In this document: in pieces, positions 1 to 8,590 of the stretch | Layout: every line of letters begins with the position of its first letter | How positions within the stretch are numbered: the stretch's first letter is position 1 | NCBI RefSeq assembly: GCF_001612845.1 | Contig: NZ_BDBF01000011.1 | Location: 124,001 to 188,000 of the forward strand | Direction of reading: 5' to 3' | Source of the DNA: Nocardia elegans NBRC 108235 | Lineage (GTDB): Bacteria; Actinomycetota; Actinomycetes; Mycobacteriales; Mycobacteriaceae | Length of the DNA stretch: 64,000 nucleotides | Position numbers and translations under genes: made by a program | Notes under the pieces: generated by a model | What the model was told of the DNA's origin: nothing | The model's database searches: none | The model's input: only the letters and a program-made list of their open reading frames with translations

Positions 1-150
1 GCTCTGCAGCTCGCCGACGCCCGGGGCGGCGGCGTGGACGGGGGCGGCGATCGGCGCGGCGACGGCCGGGGTCACGGAGGCGACGCCGCCGGCGAAGACC
101 ACGGCGGCCAGCGAAAACGCCGCAACGGCACGGGATTTGATCTTGATCAT
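1..150 (-). CDS. Secreted protein, N-terminal fragment (runs off window start)
   Basis: The reading frame starts at an ATG at position 150 and stays open to base 1, giving 50 residues. The start is MIKIKSRAVAAFSLAAVVFA, a short basic N-terminus followed by a hydrophobic stretch and an Ala-rich region, which is a Sec signal peptide with probable cleavage after an AxA motif (AVAA). The mature part begins Ala/Pro-rich, so a small exported protein is likely, but the function cannot be read. It is transcribed away from the siderophore hydroxylase gene, and the shared upstream region holds an iron-box-like site, so iron regulation is possible. Confidence that this is coding is moderate to good; identity is unknown. 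Confidence 0.6.
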   Translation of the reverse strand, partial: MIKIKSRAVAAFSLAAVVFAGGVASVTPAVAAPIAAPVHAAAPGVGELQS

Positions 151-228
151 GGTCGTATCCGATCAGTTGTGGGACAGGAGTGCCGTGCCTCGCAATCGTT
201 CCGCAGGGGCTGGCACCACTAAGCAATA

Positions 229-247
229 TAAGGTAAGCCTATGCAAA
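229..247. promoter_or_regulatory. IdeR/DtxR-type iron box between divergent genes
   Basis: The 19-mer TAAGGTAAGCCTATGCAAA matches the consensus TTAGGTTAGSCTAACCTAA at 14 of 19 positions, with the core AGGT-A-AGCCTA well kept. It lies 120 bp before the lysine hydroxylase start and about 80 bp before the divergent secreted-protein start, so it could repress both in iron-replete cells. The assignment is by consensus only. Confidence 0.6.
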
Positions 248-366
248 GGTAGGTAGTACTCAGTCGACTTCGGGCGGATCCGCTCTTCCTGATATGTCGG
301 ATCTGCCCAGCTGAACGCCCCGGCGCCCGGCTGAGCGGTGGCTGGAATCACAGAACGGGAGTACCA

Positions 367-1656
367 GTGAAGACGCTTCTCGTGGTCGGAGCCGGGCCGA
401 AAGCGATGGCAGTGGCGGCGAAGGCCAGGGTGCTGCGGGACCTGGGGCTACCCGCTCCGCGCGTGGTGGTGGTGGAACCGCATGCGGTGGGAGGCAATTG
501 GCTGCCCAGCGGCGGATGGACCGACGGCCAGCACCGGCTCGGCACCAGCCCCGAGAAGGACGTCGGCTTCCCATACCACTCCACCTGGGCGCGCGGCCAC
601 AACCGCGCGATCGACCGGTCGATGATCGCCTACAGCTGGAATTCCTTCCTGGTCGAGAACGGCACCTATGCCGAATGGGTCGACCGGGGCCGGCCCAATC
701 CGCACCACCACGTCTGGGCCAACTATCTGCAGTGGGTCGCGCGCAAGGCCGAGGTCGAGATGGTCGTGGGCGCGGTGCGCCGGATCCGCCCCGCTGCCGA
801 CGGCTGGCTGGTCTCGGTGGCCGACGGTTCCGGCGTGGAGACCGAAATCGACTGCGACGGACTGATGATCACCGGACCGGGCGACAGCCGCCGCGCGCTG
901 GCCGAACATCCGAAGGTGCTGAGTATCGCGGACTTCTGGGATCTCGCGGGTAAGCGCCGGCTGCCGGTCTCCTCGCGGGCGGCGGTGATCGGCGGCGGTG
1001 AGACCGCGGGCTCGGCGGTGGACGAACTGGTCCGCCACGACGTCCTCACGGTCTCGGTGATCTCGCCCGCGGCCACCATCTACACCCGCGGTGAAAGTTA
1101 TTTCGAGAATGCGCTGTTCAGTGATCCGGCGAAGTGGCGGGCGCTGAGCCTGCAGGAGCGCCGCGACGTCATCCGCCGCACCGATCGTGGCGTGTTCTCG
1201 GTGCGTGTGCAGGAGAACGTGCTGGCGGACAATCGCGTTCATCATCTCCAGGGCCGCGTGGTCCGGGTCGCCGAGCGCGGCGAGGGAGTGGCGCTCACGC
1301 TGCGCAACGAATTGCGCCCCGACCAGATGCACGCCTTCGATCTGGTGGTCGACGCCACCGGCGGCCAGCCGCTGTGGTTCCTGGATCTGTTCGATTCCGA
1401 TACCTCGGATCTGGTGGAACTGGCGGTGGGCGGGCCTATCACCCATACCCGGCTGGAGGCGGCGATCGGCCACGATCTGGCGGTGTCCGGCCTCGACGCC
1501 AAGCTCTATCTGCCGAATCTCGCAGGGATGGCGCAGGGGCCGGGATTTCCGAATCTCAGTTGCCTGGGCGAGCTTTCGGATCGCGTGCTGGGTGAGGTGC
1601 CGACGCGCGCGGCCGTCGTGGCGGCCCGGGTCGCGGCCGGTCGGCGCCCGGAATGA
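367..1656 (+). CDS. mbtG: L-lysine N6-monooxygenase of siderophore biosynthesis (MbtG-like)
   Basis: This flavin-dependent N-hydroxylase is expected to hydroxylate the epsilon-amine of lysine (or a lysyl intermediate) to create the hydroxamate iron ligand of a mycobactin/nocobactin-type siderophore. The 429-residue protein starts with an FAD-binding GAGPKA motif at about residue 8. A second dinucleotide-binding motif (VIGGGETAGSA, about residue 208) is expected to bind NADPH. Length and layout fit the MbtG/IucD/PvdA family. The start is a GTG at 367 with GGGAG five bases upstream. The gene stands first in the cluster with an iron box about 120 bp upstream and is followed by a hydroxamate formyltransferase, which together imply an N-formyl-N-hydroxy lysine. 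Ornithine as substrate cannot be excluded from sequence alone. Confidence 0.9.
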   Translation: MKTLLVVGAGPKAMAVAAKARVLRDLGLPAPRVVVVEPHAVGGNWLPSGGWTDGQHRLGTSPEKDVGFPYHSTWARGHNRAIDRSMIAYSWNSFLVENGTYAEWVDRGRPNPHHHVWANYLQWVARKAEVEMVVGAVRRIRPAADGWLVSVADGSGVETEIDCDGLMITGPGDSRRALAEHPKVLSIADFWDLAGKRRLPVSSRAAVIGGGETAGSAVDELVRHDVLTVSVISPAATIYTRGESYFENALFSDPAKWRALSLQERRDVIRRTDRGVFSVRVQENVLADNRVHHLQGRVVRVAERGEGVALTLRNELRPDQMHAFDLVVDATGGQPLWFLDLFDSDTSDLVELAVGGPITHTRLEAAIGHDLAVSGLDAKLYLPNLAGMAQGPGFPNLSCLGELSDRVLGEVPTRAAVVAARVAAGRRPE

Positions 1657-1670
1657 TCACCGAGCAAACA

Positions 1671-1689
1671 GTAGGCTAGGCTACCCTTA
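1671..1689. promoter_or_regulatory. IdeR/DtxR-type iron box upstream of formyltransferase
   Basis: The 19-mer GTAGGCTAGGCTACCCTTA matches the iron-box consensus at 15 of 19 positions and has near-dyad symmetry. It sits 15 bp after the hydroxylase stop and 24 bp before the formyltransferase ATG, a position that would block its promoter. It implies a separate iron-regulated start for the formyltransferase and the NRPS that overlaps it. Confidence 0.7.
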
Positions 1690-1712
1690 GTTCGAGGGAA
1701 GAGGTTCGGTTC

Positions 1713-2654
1713 ATGCGTATCGTGTCGTTCGGTTATCAGACCTGGGGTCGTACCACGCTGCAGGCTCTGATCGACTCGGAACACGAGGTGGTGCTCGCGA
1801 TCACCCATCCCGCGAGTGAACATGCCTACAAGGGCATCTGGTCCGATTCGGTCGAGGAGCTCGCCCGCGAGCACGGCATTCCGGTCCACCTCACCGAGCG
1901 GGCCGATGCGGAGACCATCGATCTGGTCAAGCGTGCCGAGCCCGACATCATCGTGGTCAACAGCTGGTACACCTGGATGCCGCCGGAGCTGTATCTGATG
2001 CCGCCGCACGGCACGCTGAATCTGCACGATTCGCTGCTGCCGAAGTTCACCGGTTTCTCGCCCGTGCTGTGGGCGCTGATCAGCGGCGAATCCGAATTCG
2101 GCCTGACCGTGCACCGGATGGACGAACAGCTCGACACCGGCGACATCATCGTGCAGCGTTCGCTGCCGATCGGCCCGACCGCCACCGGAACCGAACTCGT
2201 CCTCGCCGGAATGGAATTGATTCCGGGAGCGCTGCGGGAGGCGCTGAGCGCGATCGAATCCGGCACCGCGGTCTGGCGGCCGCAGGACAAGGCCGAGCGC
2301 ACCTATTTCCACAAGCGTTCCGAGCGTGACAGCCGCATCGACTGGCATTGGGACGCAGTGGATCTGGAGCGGTTCGTGCGCGCGCTGTCCGAGCCGTACC
2401 CGCGGGCGTTCTCCTACTATCGGGGCGAGAAGGTGGAGATCACCGCCGCCGCCCTGTCGCAGGCCCGCTACGGCGGAACCCCCGGCCGAGTCGTCGTGCA
2501 GGAGGGCGGTGGCGTGGTGATCTGCGGGCCGGACGCACATCGCGGCGGCAATCTGGGTCTGCTCGTGACCCGGGTGCGCACCGCCGACGGCATGGAACAC
2601 GACGGCGCCGCATTCTTCGCTCGCGGTGGTTATCTCACCGACGCCCCGCGATGA
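1713..2654 (+). CDS. Hydroxamate formyltransferase (Fmt-like, formyl-THF dependent)
   Basis: This 313-residue protein belongs to the methionyl-tRNA/GAR formyltransferase fold. It shows the Asn-x-His pair in LNLHDSLLP (N103, H105) and the downstream Asp in LDTGDII (about D141) that form the family's catalytic N-H-D set for N10-formyl-tetrahydrofolate. It is not Fmt itself: it lies in a siderophore cluster directly after the lysine N-hydroxylase, it has FTGFSP where Fmt usually has RGAAP-like sequence, and it overlaps the next NRPS by ATGA. The likely job is to formylate N6-hydroxylysine, giving the formyl hydroxamate found in amamistatin/formobactin-type siderophores. SD-like GAGGGAAGAGG precedes the ATG. 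The family call is firm; the exact substrate is inferred from context. Confidence 0.85.
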   Translation: MRIVSFGYQTWGRTTLQALIDSEHEVVLAITHPASEHAYKGIWSDSVEELAREHGIPVHLTERADAETIDLVKRAEPDIIVVNSWYTWMPPELYLMPPHGTLNLHDSLLPKFTGFSPVLWALISGESEFGLTVHRMDEQLDTGDIIVQRSLPIGPTATGTELVLAGMELIPGALREALSAIESGTAVWRPQDKAERTYFHKRSERDSRIDWHWDAVDLERFVRALSEPYPRAFSYYRGEKVEITAAALSQARYGGTPGRVVVQEGGGVVICGPDAHRGGNLGLLVTRVRTADGMEHDGAAFFARGGYLTDAPR

Positions 2655-5600
2655 CCGTGCTGTCGGCGCAGGAGCCGGCCGCGGGGAAGTTGTCGGCGGG
2701 GCAGCGCCGGATCTGGTTCCTGCAGACCCGTGATCCGGAGGACACCACACTCAACTGCTGTGCGGTCTACCGGCTCGACGGTGCCGTGGAAGCGGATCGG
2801 TTGCGCTCGGCGATTGCCGGAACCATTGCGCGGCAGGATATTCTGCGCACGATCTACACCGTCGGCGAGGACGACGAGCCGCGGGCGGTGGTGCGATCCG
2901 ACGCGACGCCGTCCTGGCAGGAGGTGGATCTTCGCGACCTCGCCGATGCCAGTCGCGAGCGCCGGGCCGAGGTGCTGATCCGCCGCGAGGCGGGGCGACC
3001 GTTCGATCCGTCGTCCGAAACACCGTTGCGCTGCTTGCTGATTCGCACGGGCGAGCGGCGGTACCTCCTCACTCTCGTGGTGCATACGATCGCGTGGGAC
3101 GACGACTCCTGGCAGATCTTCTTCGACGAGGTCCGTGCGCGCTACGACGCGGCGACGGTCCCGGCCGCACCGGCGAGTCTCGGAGACGACCGTGTGCGCA
3201 GCCTTCGTGATGCCGAAGGCGGTGGCGCCCCCGCGCCGGCGACCGAGGTCGCTCGCAGCTATTGGCGAAACGCGCTCTCGCCCCTGCCGCAGCCGTTGGA
3301 ATTGCCGGGCCGCGTCGTCGCGACCCTGCCCTCGCTGCGCACCGCCCGGATCCGCGCCGAATTGCCGGCCGACGTGGCCGCGCGGGTGCCGGAGTTCGCC
3401 CGACGGGAGGGCGCCACACCGTTCACGGTGCTCCTCGCCGCCTTCGACGCGCTGATCCACCGCTATACCGCCGCAACGGATTTCCTGGTCTGCGCACCGG
3501 CCACCGTGCGGAACGCCGACGACACCGGTATCGGATACTTCGGCAATACGCTGCTGCTGCGTACGACGGTCGACCCCGCGGACAGCTTCCTCGAATGTCT
3601 GCGTGCGGTGAACGACCGTGCGGCAACGGCTTTCGAGCACCGCGGCACGCCGATCGATCAGGTGATCGCCGACCTCAACCCCGAGCGCGGCAGTGGTCGC
3701 GACGGGCTGGAGCAGGTGGCCCGCGTCGAATTCGGGATCCGCCGGACCGTGTCGCTCGCCCTGGACGGCATCGCGGCCACGGCTGTCGATGTCGGCAGCC
3801 CGACGACCCGGATGCCGCTGTCGCTCACCGTCATCACCGCCGGCGACGTGCCCGAGCGCGTCGAAATCGTCTATCAGGCGGACGAATTCGACGCCCGTAT
3901 CCTCGAGCAGTTCCTTACCCACTATGTACGCGTGCTCACCGTGGCGACGGCCGAACCCGAGCGTCGCATCGGCGAGCTGGACATTTTCGGAGTCCGCGAC
4001 CGCGCGGACATTCTGGAGCAGTCCCACGGTGAACTCGTCCCCGTCGCACCCACCACGCTGGTCGATCTGTTCGAGCGGCGGGTGGCGTCGAATCCCGGAG
4101 CGGTCGCACTCGTCGATGCCCGCGACGGGGATCGCGAGCTGAGCTACGACCACCTGAACCGGCGCGCGAATTGCCTGGCGCACCAGCTGATTCGGCAGGG
4201 TATCGGCACCGAGGACGTGGTAGCGCTGCGGCTGAGTACCTCGGTGGATTTCGTGGTCGCCGTCGTCGCGGTGCTGAAGGCCGGTGCGGCCTATCTGCCG
4301 ATCGATCCGGCCTATCCGGCCGATCGGGTGGAATTCCTGATCGCCGATGCGCGGCCCGCGCTGGTCCTGGATGCCGAGGATCTGCGGGCCGCGGAACGGG
4401 CCGCGCGCACATCGCCGCAGCACGATCCGCGCGACAGCGATCGGGTGCGTCCGCTGCGGCCCGCCGATCTCGCCTACGTCATCTACACCTCCGGCTCGAC
4501 CGGAATGCCGAAGGGCGTCGCGGTATCCCACGCGGCGATCGCCGAACATCTCGTGGGGTTCTGTGCGCAGTGGGGGGTGGGTGCCGAGGATCGGCTGCTG
4601 CAATCCTCGTCGATCAGCTTCGACGCCTCGCTGCTCGACATCTTCGTACCCCTCACGCTCGGCGCCGGCCTGGTGATTCCGAAGGTGAACGCCTTCGACG
4701 ACATACCGTATGTGGCGGAACTGATTTCGCGGTGCGGCGTGACCGTGCTGCATATGGTGCCGTCCATGCTCAGCACCTTGCTGATGCTGCCGGAGGTGAG
4801 CCGGTGGCGCGCGCTGCGCCATGTGCCGGTCGGCGGCGAGGCCCTCTACGGTGAGGTCGCCGACCGCTTCGCCGGCATCTTCGAGGCCGAACTGCGCAAC
4901 CATTACGGGCCCACCGAGGCGGTCGTCTCGGCAACCCATCACACCGTGGAGGGCCCGCAGGGAACCCGGATCGTGCCCATCGGCCGGCCCAACCGCAACG
5001 TCGCCCTGTATCTGCTGGACGAGCGGCTGCAACTGGTGCCCACCGGCGTGGCAGGCGAAATCTACCTCGGCGGTGCCCAATTGGCGCGCGGCTATCTCGG
5101 CCGCGCCGCCGCAACCGCCGAACGCTTCGTGGCCGACCCGTTCGCCCCCGGACAGCGGCTCTATCGGACCGGAGATCTCGCGCGCCGCAACGGAAACGGT
5201 GAGCTCGAATTTCTCGGCCGCGCCGACGAACAGGTCACGGTGCGCGGCCACCGCATCGAACTCGCGGAGGTGCAGGCCGCCGTCGGCGCCCATCCGGATG
5301 TCGCGCACTGCGTGGCCGCCGCGGTGACCGACGAGGTGCTCGGCACCGTACTCGCTGCCTACCTCGTGCCCGCACGCCGCGAAAACGACAGTGTTGCAGT
5401 GGATCCGGAATCGGTACGAGCACATGCGGCGGCGGTGCTGCCGCCGTACATGGTGCCGGGCGCCTTCGCGATCATCGACGAGATTCCGCTGACCGAACAC
5501 GGAAAACTCGACCGCCGTGCCCTGCCGGTGCCACAGCGGTCGCCGGTGGAGCCGTATCGGGAGCCGAATACGGCGGTGGAGACCCGGATCGCGGAATTGT

Positions 5601-5809
5601 TCGGGCGGATGTTCGGCCGCGAGCGGATCGGCGCCGAGGATTCGTTCTTCGAACTCGGCGGTCATTCCCTGCTGGCGGTGCGGCTACTGGCCTGGATCCG
5701 AGCCGAATTCGGCGTGCGGATCGGTGTGCGAGCGCTGTTCGACACTCCGACGGTGGCCGGATTGGCGGCCCGGGTCGAGGCATCGACGGTCAGTGTTAGC
5801 TTAGCCTAA
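2651..5809 (+). CDS. NRPS, C*-A-T module with degenerate condensation motif
   Basis: The start is the ATG at 2651, which overlaps the formyltransferase stop (ATGA) and gives 1,052 residues. The order is a condensation-type domain (about 5-440), an adenylation domain (about 470-960, with YTSGSTGMPKG, NHYGPTE, YRTGDL and a final GKLDRRAL) and a thiolation domain (about 985-1045, FFELGGHSLLA, so the phosphopantetheine serine is present). The condensation HHxxxDG motif reads HTIAWDD near residue 145, so the catalytic second His is Thr and the Gly is Asp. Peptide-bond formation by this domain is therefore doubtful. By-eye specificity pocket residues are roughly D-A-L-H-P-G-H-V-S, which I cannot assign. 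Coupling with the formyltransferase suggests that it loads the hydroxy- or formyl-hydroxylysine unit. An iron box overlaps its stop codon. Confidence 0.88.
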   Translation: MTVLSAQEPAAGKLSAGQRRIWFLQTRDPEDTTLNCCAVYRLDGAVEADRLRSAIAGTIARQDILRTIYTVGEDDEPRAVVRSDATPSWQEVDLRDLADASRERRAEVLIRREAGRPFDPSSETPLRCLLIRTGERRYLLTLVVHTIAWDDDSWQIFFDEVRARYDAATVPAAPASLGDDRVRSLRDAEGGGAPAPATEVARSYWRNALSPLPQPLELPGRVVATLPSLRTARIRAELPADVAARVPEFARREGATPFTVLLAAFDALIHRYTAATDFLVCAPATVRNADDTGIGYFGNTLLLRTTVDPADSFLECLRAVNDRAATAFEHRGTPIDQVIADLNPERGSGRDGLEQVARVEFGIRRTVSLALDGIAATAVDVGSPTTRMPLSLTVITAGDVPERVEIVYQADEFDARILEQFLTHYVRVLTVATAEPERRIGELDIFGVRDRADILEQSHGELVPVAPTTLVDLFERRVASNPGAVALVDARDGDRELSYDHLNRRANCLAHQLIRQGIGTEDVVALRLSTSVDFVVAVVAVLKAGAAYLPIDPAYPADRVEFLIADARPALVLDAEDLRAAERAARTSPQHDPRDSDRVRPLRPADLAYVIYTSGSTGMPKGVAVSHAAIAEHLVGFCAQWGVGAEDRLLQSSSISFDASLLDIFVPLTLGAGLVIPKVNAFDDIPYVAELISRCGVTVLHMVPSMLSTLLMLPEVSRWRALRHVPVGGEALYGEVADRFAGIFEAELRNHYGPTEAVVSATHHTVEGPQGTRIVPIGRPNRNVALYLLDERLQLVPTGVAGEIYLGGAQLARGYLGRAAATAERFVADPFAPGQRLYRTGDLARRNGNGELEFLGRADEQVTVRGHRIELAEVQAAVGAHPDVAHCVAAAVTDEVLGTVLAAYLVPARRENDSVAVDPESVRAHAAAVLPPYMVPGAFAIIDEIPLTEHGKLDRRALPVPQRSPVEPYREPNTAVETRIAELFGRMFGRERIGAEDSFFELGGHSLLAVRLLAWIRAEFGVRIGVRALFDTPTVAGLAARVEASTVSVSLA

Positions 5810-5814
5810 GCTAC
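5796..5814. promoter_or_regulatory. IdeR/DtxR-type iron box overlapping the NRPS stop codon
   Basis: TTAGCTTAGCCTAAGCTAC matches the consensus at 16 of 19 positions and is almost a perfect dyad. It overlaps the last codons and the TAA of the upstream NRPS and lies 57 bp before the binding-lipoprotein gene. This gives the lipoprotein and following NRPS genes their own iron-controlled promoter. Confidence 0.75.
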
Positions 5815-5871
5815 GATTCCGAGAGGGCCGGGATCGCGAGTAGCCCGGAGCGAAGTGCAAGGAGCTGTGCA

Positions 5872-6873
5872 ATGAAACCAGGTCGAACATCCGCGCGTCG
5901 CGGAGTGCGCGCACGCGCCGCGGTGCTGCGAACCACGTTGCTGGCGCTGATCCTGGGGCTGGTGACGGCCGTGGCCGCCTGTGGATCCGGCGCGGAGGAC
6001 ACCGATTCCGGTGCGGCCGTGACGATCAAGCACAGTATGGGCGAAACCACCGTCGATAGCACGCCCAAGCGCGTGGTGACCCTCGGCCCGGCCTGGCTGG
6101 ACGCGGCTGTATCCCTCGGGGTCACCCCCGTCGGCTATCTGGTGCCCGGCGCCGGGGCGGGGATGACCGTGCCGTGGTTGCCGCAGTCGCTGCCGCAGCA
6201 GTCCAAGGCGCTGAACATGGGCGGCGACGTCGTCGAGCAGATCGCGGCACTCGAGCCCGATCTCATCGTGGCGCCGGGCTACCTGATGGACAAGGCCATG
6301 TACGACAAGCTGTCCAAGCTGGCCCCGACCATCGGCCCGCTGACTTCGGCCCAGATCGATCCATGGGAGGACCAGGTCCAGGCGCTCGGTAAGGCGCTGC
6401 ACAAGCAGGACCAGGCCGGCAAGGTCGTCGCCGATGTGCACGGCAGGATCGACGCGGTCGCCGCGAAGCATCCGGGCCTGAAGGGCAAGAGCTTCCTCAC
6501 CTGCATGCTCACCACGCCCACCCAGCTGATGGTGCTGGCGGATCCGAAAGACGGTTCCGCCCAGGTGTTCACGCGGCTCGGGATGACCATGCCGGCGAAA
6601 CTCGTCGCCGAGGCCCCCTCCGGTGGACGGCTGGCGCTGTCGCCGGAACGGCTCGGAGATCTGACCTCCGATCTGCTGGTGTGCGGCGCGGCGCCGGGCC
6701 TGCAGGAGAAGTTCACCCAGCTGCCCGGTTACGCGGATCTGCCGTCGGTGCGCCAGGGCGGAATCTCGTTCGTCGACATGATCACGATCAACGCCATCAA
6801 CCAGCCGACCGCACTGTCGGTGCCGTATCTGCTCGACAAGCTCGAACCGACGCTCGCCACCGTCGGCAAGTAA
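5872..6873 (+). CDS. Ferric-siderophore-binding lipoprotein (FepB/FecB family)
   Basis: This 333-residue protein has an N-terminal basic segment, a hydrophobic helix and a lipobox ending AVAAC (Cys37), so it is a membrane-anchored ABC substrate-binding protein. The body begins with VTIKHSMGETTVDSTPKRVV, typical of the iron-siderophore class (Peripla_BP_2), and contains ALEPDLIVAP-like family sequence. It would capture ferric siderophore at the outer face of the membrane. AAGGAG lies about seven bases before the ATG, and an iron box lies 57 bp upstream. No FecCD-type permease or matching ATPase is adjacent, so it may work with a transporter encoded elsewhere or deliver to the IrtAB-like importer further along; that partner is not shown by the sequence. 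Confidence 0.88.
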   Translation: MKPGRTSARRGVRARAAVLRTTLLALILGLVTAVAACGSGAEDTDSGAAVTIKHSMGETTVDSTPKRVVTLGPAWLDAAVSLGVTPVGYLVPGAGAGMTVPWLPQSLPQQSKALNMGGDVVEQIAALEPDLIVAPGYLMDKAMYDKLSKLAPTIGPLTSAQIDPWEDQVQALGKALHKQDQAGKVVADVHGRIDAVAAKHPGLKGKSFLTCMLTTPTQLMVLADPKDGSAQVFTRLGMTMPAKLVAEAPSGGRLALSPERLGDLTSDLLVCGAAPGLQEKFTQLPGYADLPSVRQGGISFVDMITINAINQPTALSVPYLLDKLEPTLATVGK

Positions 6874-6886
6874 GGACTGATGACCC

Positions 6887-8590
6887 ATGTCTGATTCGCC
6901 CGTGCCGAACACGACCGCGCCGGCCACGACTGCTCCGAACAACGCTGCGGCCGCGGCGGGGTCGCGAACGGGCGGGCGTGGCATCCCGTTGTCCCCGGCC
7001 CAGCAGGCCGCGCTGCTGCCGGAACGACTGCGCGGCGTCGCGGCGACGAATCTGTTTGTCGCCCTGGAGATCACCGGCGACCTCGAACCGGCCGCCCTCG
7101 ACCGCGCCGCGGTAGCCGCGGTGAGCCGGCACGAGATTCTGCGCACGGTCTATCCGGACGATCGCCGGATTCCGTACCAGCGCGTCGTCGACGCACCCGA
7201 GACGGTGGTCGAAACGGTCGAGACCCTGTCGTCGGAACTCGACGCCGCGCTGCGCTCGGATGCCGCACACCCCATCGACCCGGTGCGCGAGCTGCCGATC
7301 CGAATCAGACTGCACCGCACGCCCGATCGGGACGTCCTGTCCCTCACCGCTCATCCGGTAGCCGCCGACGACCGCAGTCTCGAGCTGCTGGCGGCGGAAC
7401 TGTTCGGGGAAACGACAGCCGAGCAGGTGACGCAGTACCGCGGCTACGCGATGGCGCAGATGAAGTCGCTGGTCGCCGATGCCGCCGCCGATCCCGACCT
7501 GGGGTACTGGCTGGACCGGCTCGCCGATCTGCCGGAACGGGCAACCCTGGTCGTGGCCGGAAATCCCGGCGCGGAATCGGATCCGGCCACCGCCGCGTCC
7601 GCGACCCGCACACTGCGGATTCCGGCCGCTGCCTTCGGCGACCGCGACGCCGAGCTGTCCGTGGTCGCCGCGCTGGCCGCAGTGCTGGGCACGGCGGGTC
7701 TCGGTGGTGATGTGCCGGTCGCCATCGTCGATGCGGGACGGTCTGAGGCACAAGCTGATTCGGCGCTCGGTGCGTACGCGAACCATCTGGTGCTGCGGAT
7801 CGATACCGGCTCGGCGCCCACCGCACGGGCACTGCTGGAGCAGGTCACGGAGCTGGCCGTCGCCGCCCGCGCCCACGCCGCGGCCCGGATCGAGCGGATC
7901 ACGCATCAGCTGCGTGGCGCCGTCGCCGTCGCCGCCGGTGCGCCGTTCCAAGCACTGGTCACCCTCCGAACCGAGGTGATCGGTGCGAACGCGCGCGAGA
8001 TCGCCCGGCGGGTGGCGCGGCCGCACGGGGTCGATATCGTCGCCGATGTCGTCACCGGAGGCGAAGAGGTAACGGTGATTCTCGAATTTCCGGTCGCACT
8101 GGCCGGGCGGCACGAAATCGATGCGCTCGCAAGCGGTCTCGAGCGGTGGCTGCTGAATCTCGCGGAGCCGGAGACCGCGCTGCCCGATGGCGAGCTTCCG
8201 ACGGTGTTCGAACGCACCGCGGCCTACCCGGGCGGCACCGGGCTCGGCGGACAGCCCAGCACCGATGCCGAACGGCTGATCGCCGACACCATTCGCGAGG
8301 TGCTCGAACTCGACGCGGACGACGAGGTGGGCCGCGCCGACACCTTCTTCTCCCTCGGCGGTGACAGCATCGCCGCGCTGCGCATGGTCACCCTGCTCGG
8401 TGAGCGCGGTTACGTGCTCGACGTGCAGAAGGTGTTCGAATTCCCGGCCGTGCACGAGATGGCAGCACAACTGACCGAGGCCGCGGCTGCCCCGGCCGCC
8501 GAACAGAGCGCACCCGTCGCGCCGATGAGCGCCTCCGGACTGGACTCGGCCGCGCTGGCGGCACTCGGCAAGAAGTTCGCCGCGCGGTGA
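6887..8590 (+). CDS. NRPS fragment, C*-T didomain lacking an adenylation domain
   Basis: This 567-residue protein has an Ala/Thr-rich leader (1-30), a condensation-type domain (about 30-430) and a thiolation domain (about 455-525, FFSLGGDSIAALRM, serine present). There is no adenylation domain. The HHxxxDG region reads AHPVAADD near residue 155: the catalytic second His is Pro and the Gly is Asp, the same type of loss as in the C*-A-T NRPS at 2651. The C-terminus (SASGLDSAALAALGKKFAAR) looks like the linker normally found between a T and a following C domain. The next gene starts with a C domain at an overlapping GTGA, so the two may be halves of a once-fused synthetase. The T domain would need loading in trans. 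An AAGGA Shine-Dalgarno precedes the ATG. Confidence 0.85.
   Translation: MSDSPVPNTTAPATTAPNNAAAAAGSRTGGRGIPLSPAQQAALLPERLRGVAATNLFVALEITGDLEPAALDRAAVAAVSRHEILRTVYPDDRRIPYQRVVDAPETVVETVETLSSELDAALRSDAAHPIDPVRELPIRIRLHRTPDRDVLSLTAHPVAADDRSLELLAAELFGETTAEQVTQYRGYAMAQMKSLVADAAADPDLGYWLDRLADLPERATLVVAGNPGAESDPATAASATRTLRIPAAAFGDRDAELSVVAALAAVLGTAGLGGDVPVAIVDAGRSEAQADSALGAYANHLVLRIDTGSAPTARALLEQVTELAVAARAHAAARIERITHQLRGAVAVAAGAPFQALVTLRTEVIGANAREIARRVARPHGVDIVADVVTGGEEVTVILEFPVALAGRHEIDALASGLERWLLNLAEPETALPDGELPTVFERTAAYPGGTGLGGQPSTDAERLIADTIREVLELDADDEVGRADTFFSLGGDSIAALRMVTLLGERGYVLDVQKVFEFPAVHEMAAQLTEAAAAPAAEQSAPVAPMSASGLDSAALAALGKKFAAR

Noticed and set aside
2630..5665. Very long open frame on the minus strand opposite the first NRPS
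   Set aside because: It is an antisense shadow of a high-GC coding gene: no domain can be recognised, composition is His/Arg/Gly-biased, and the plus strand holds a clear C-A-T synthetase.
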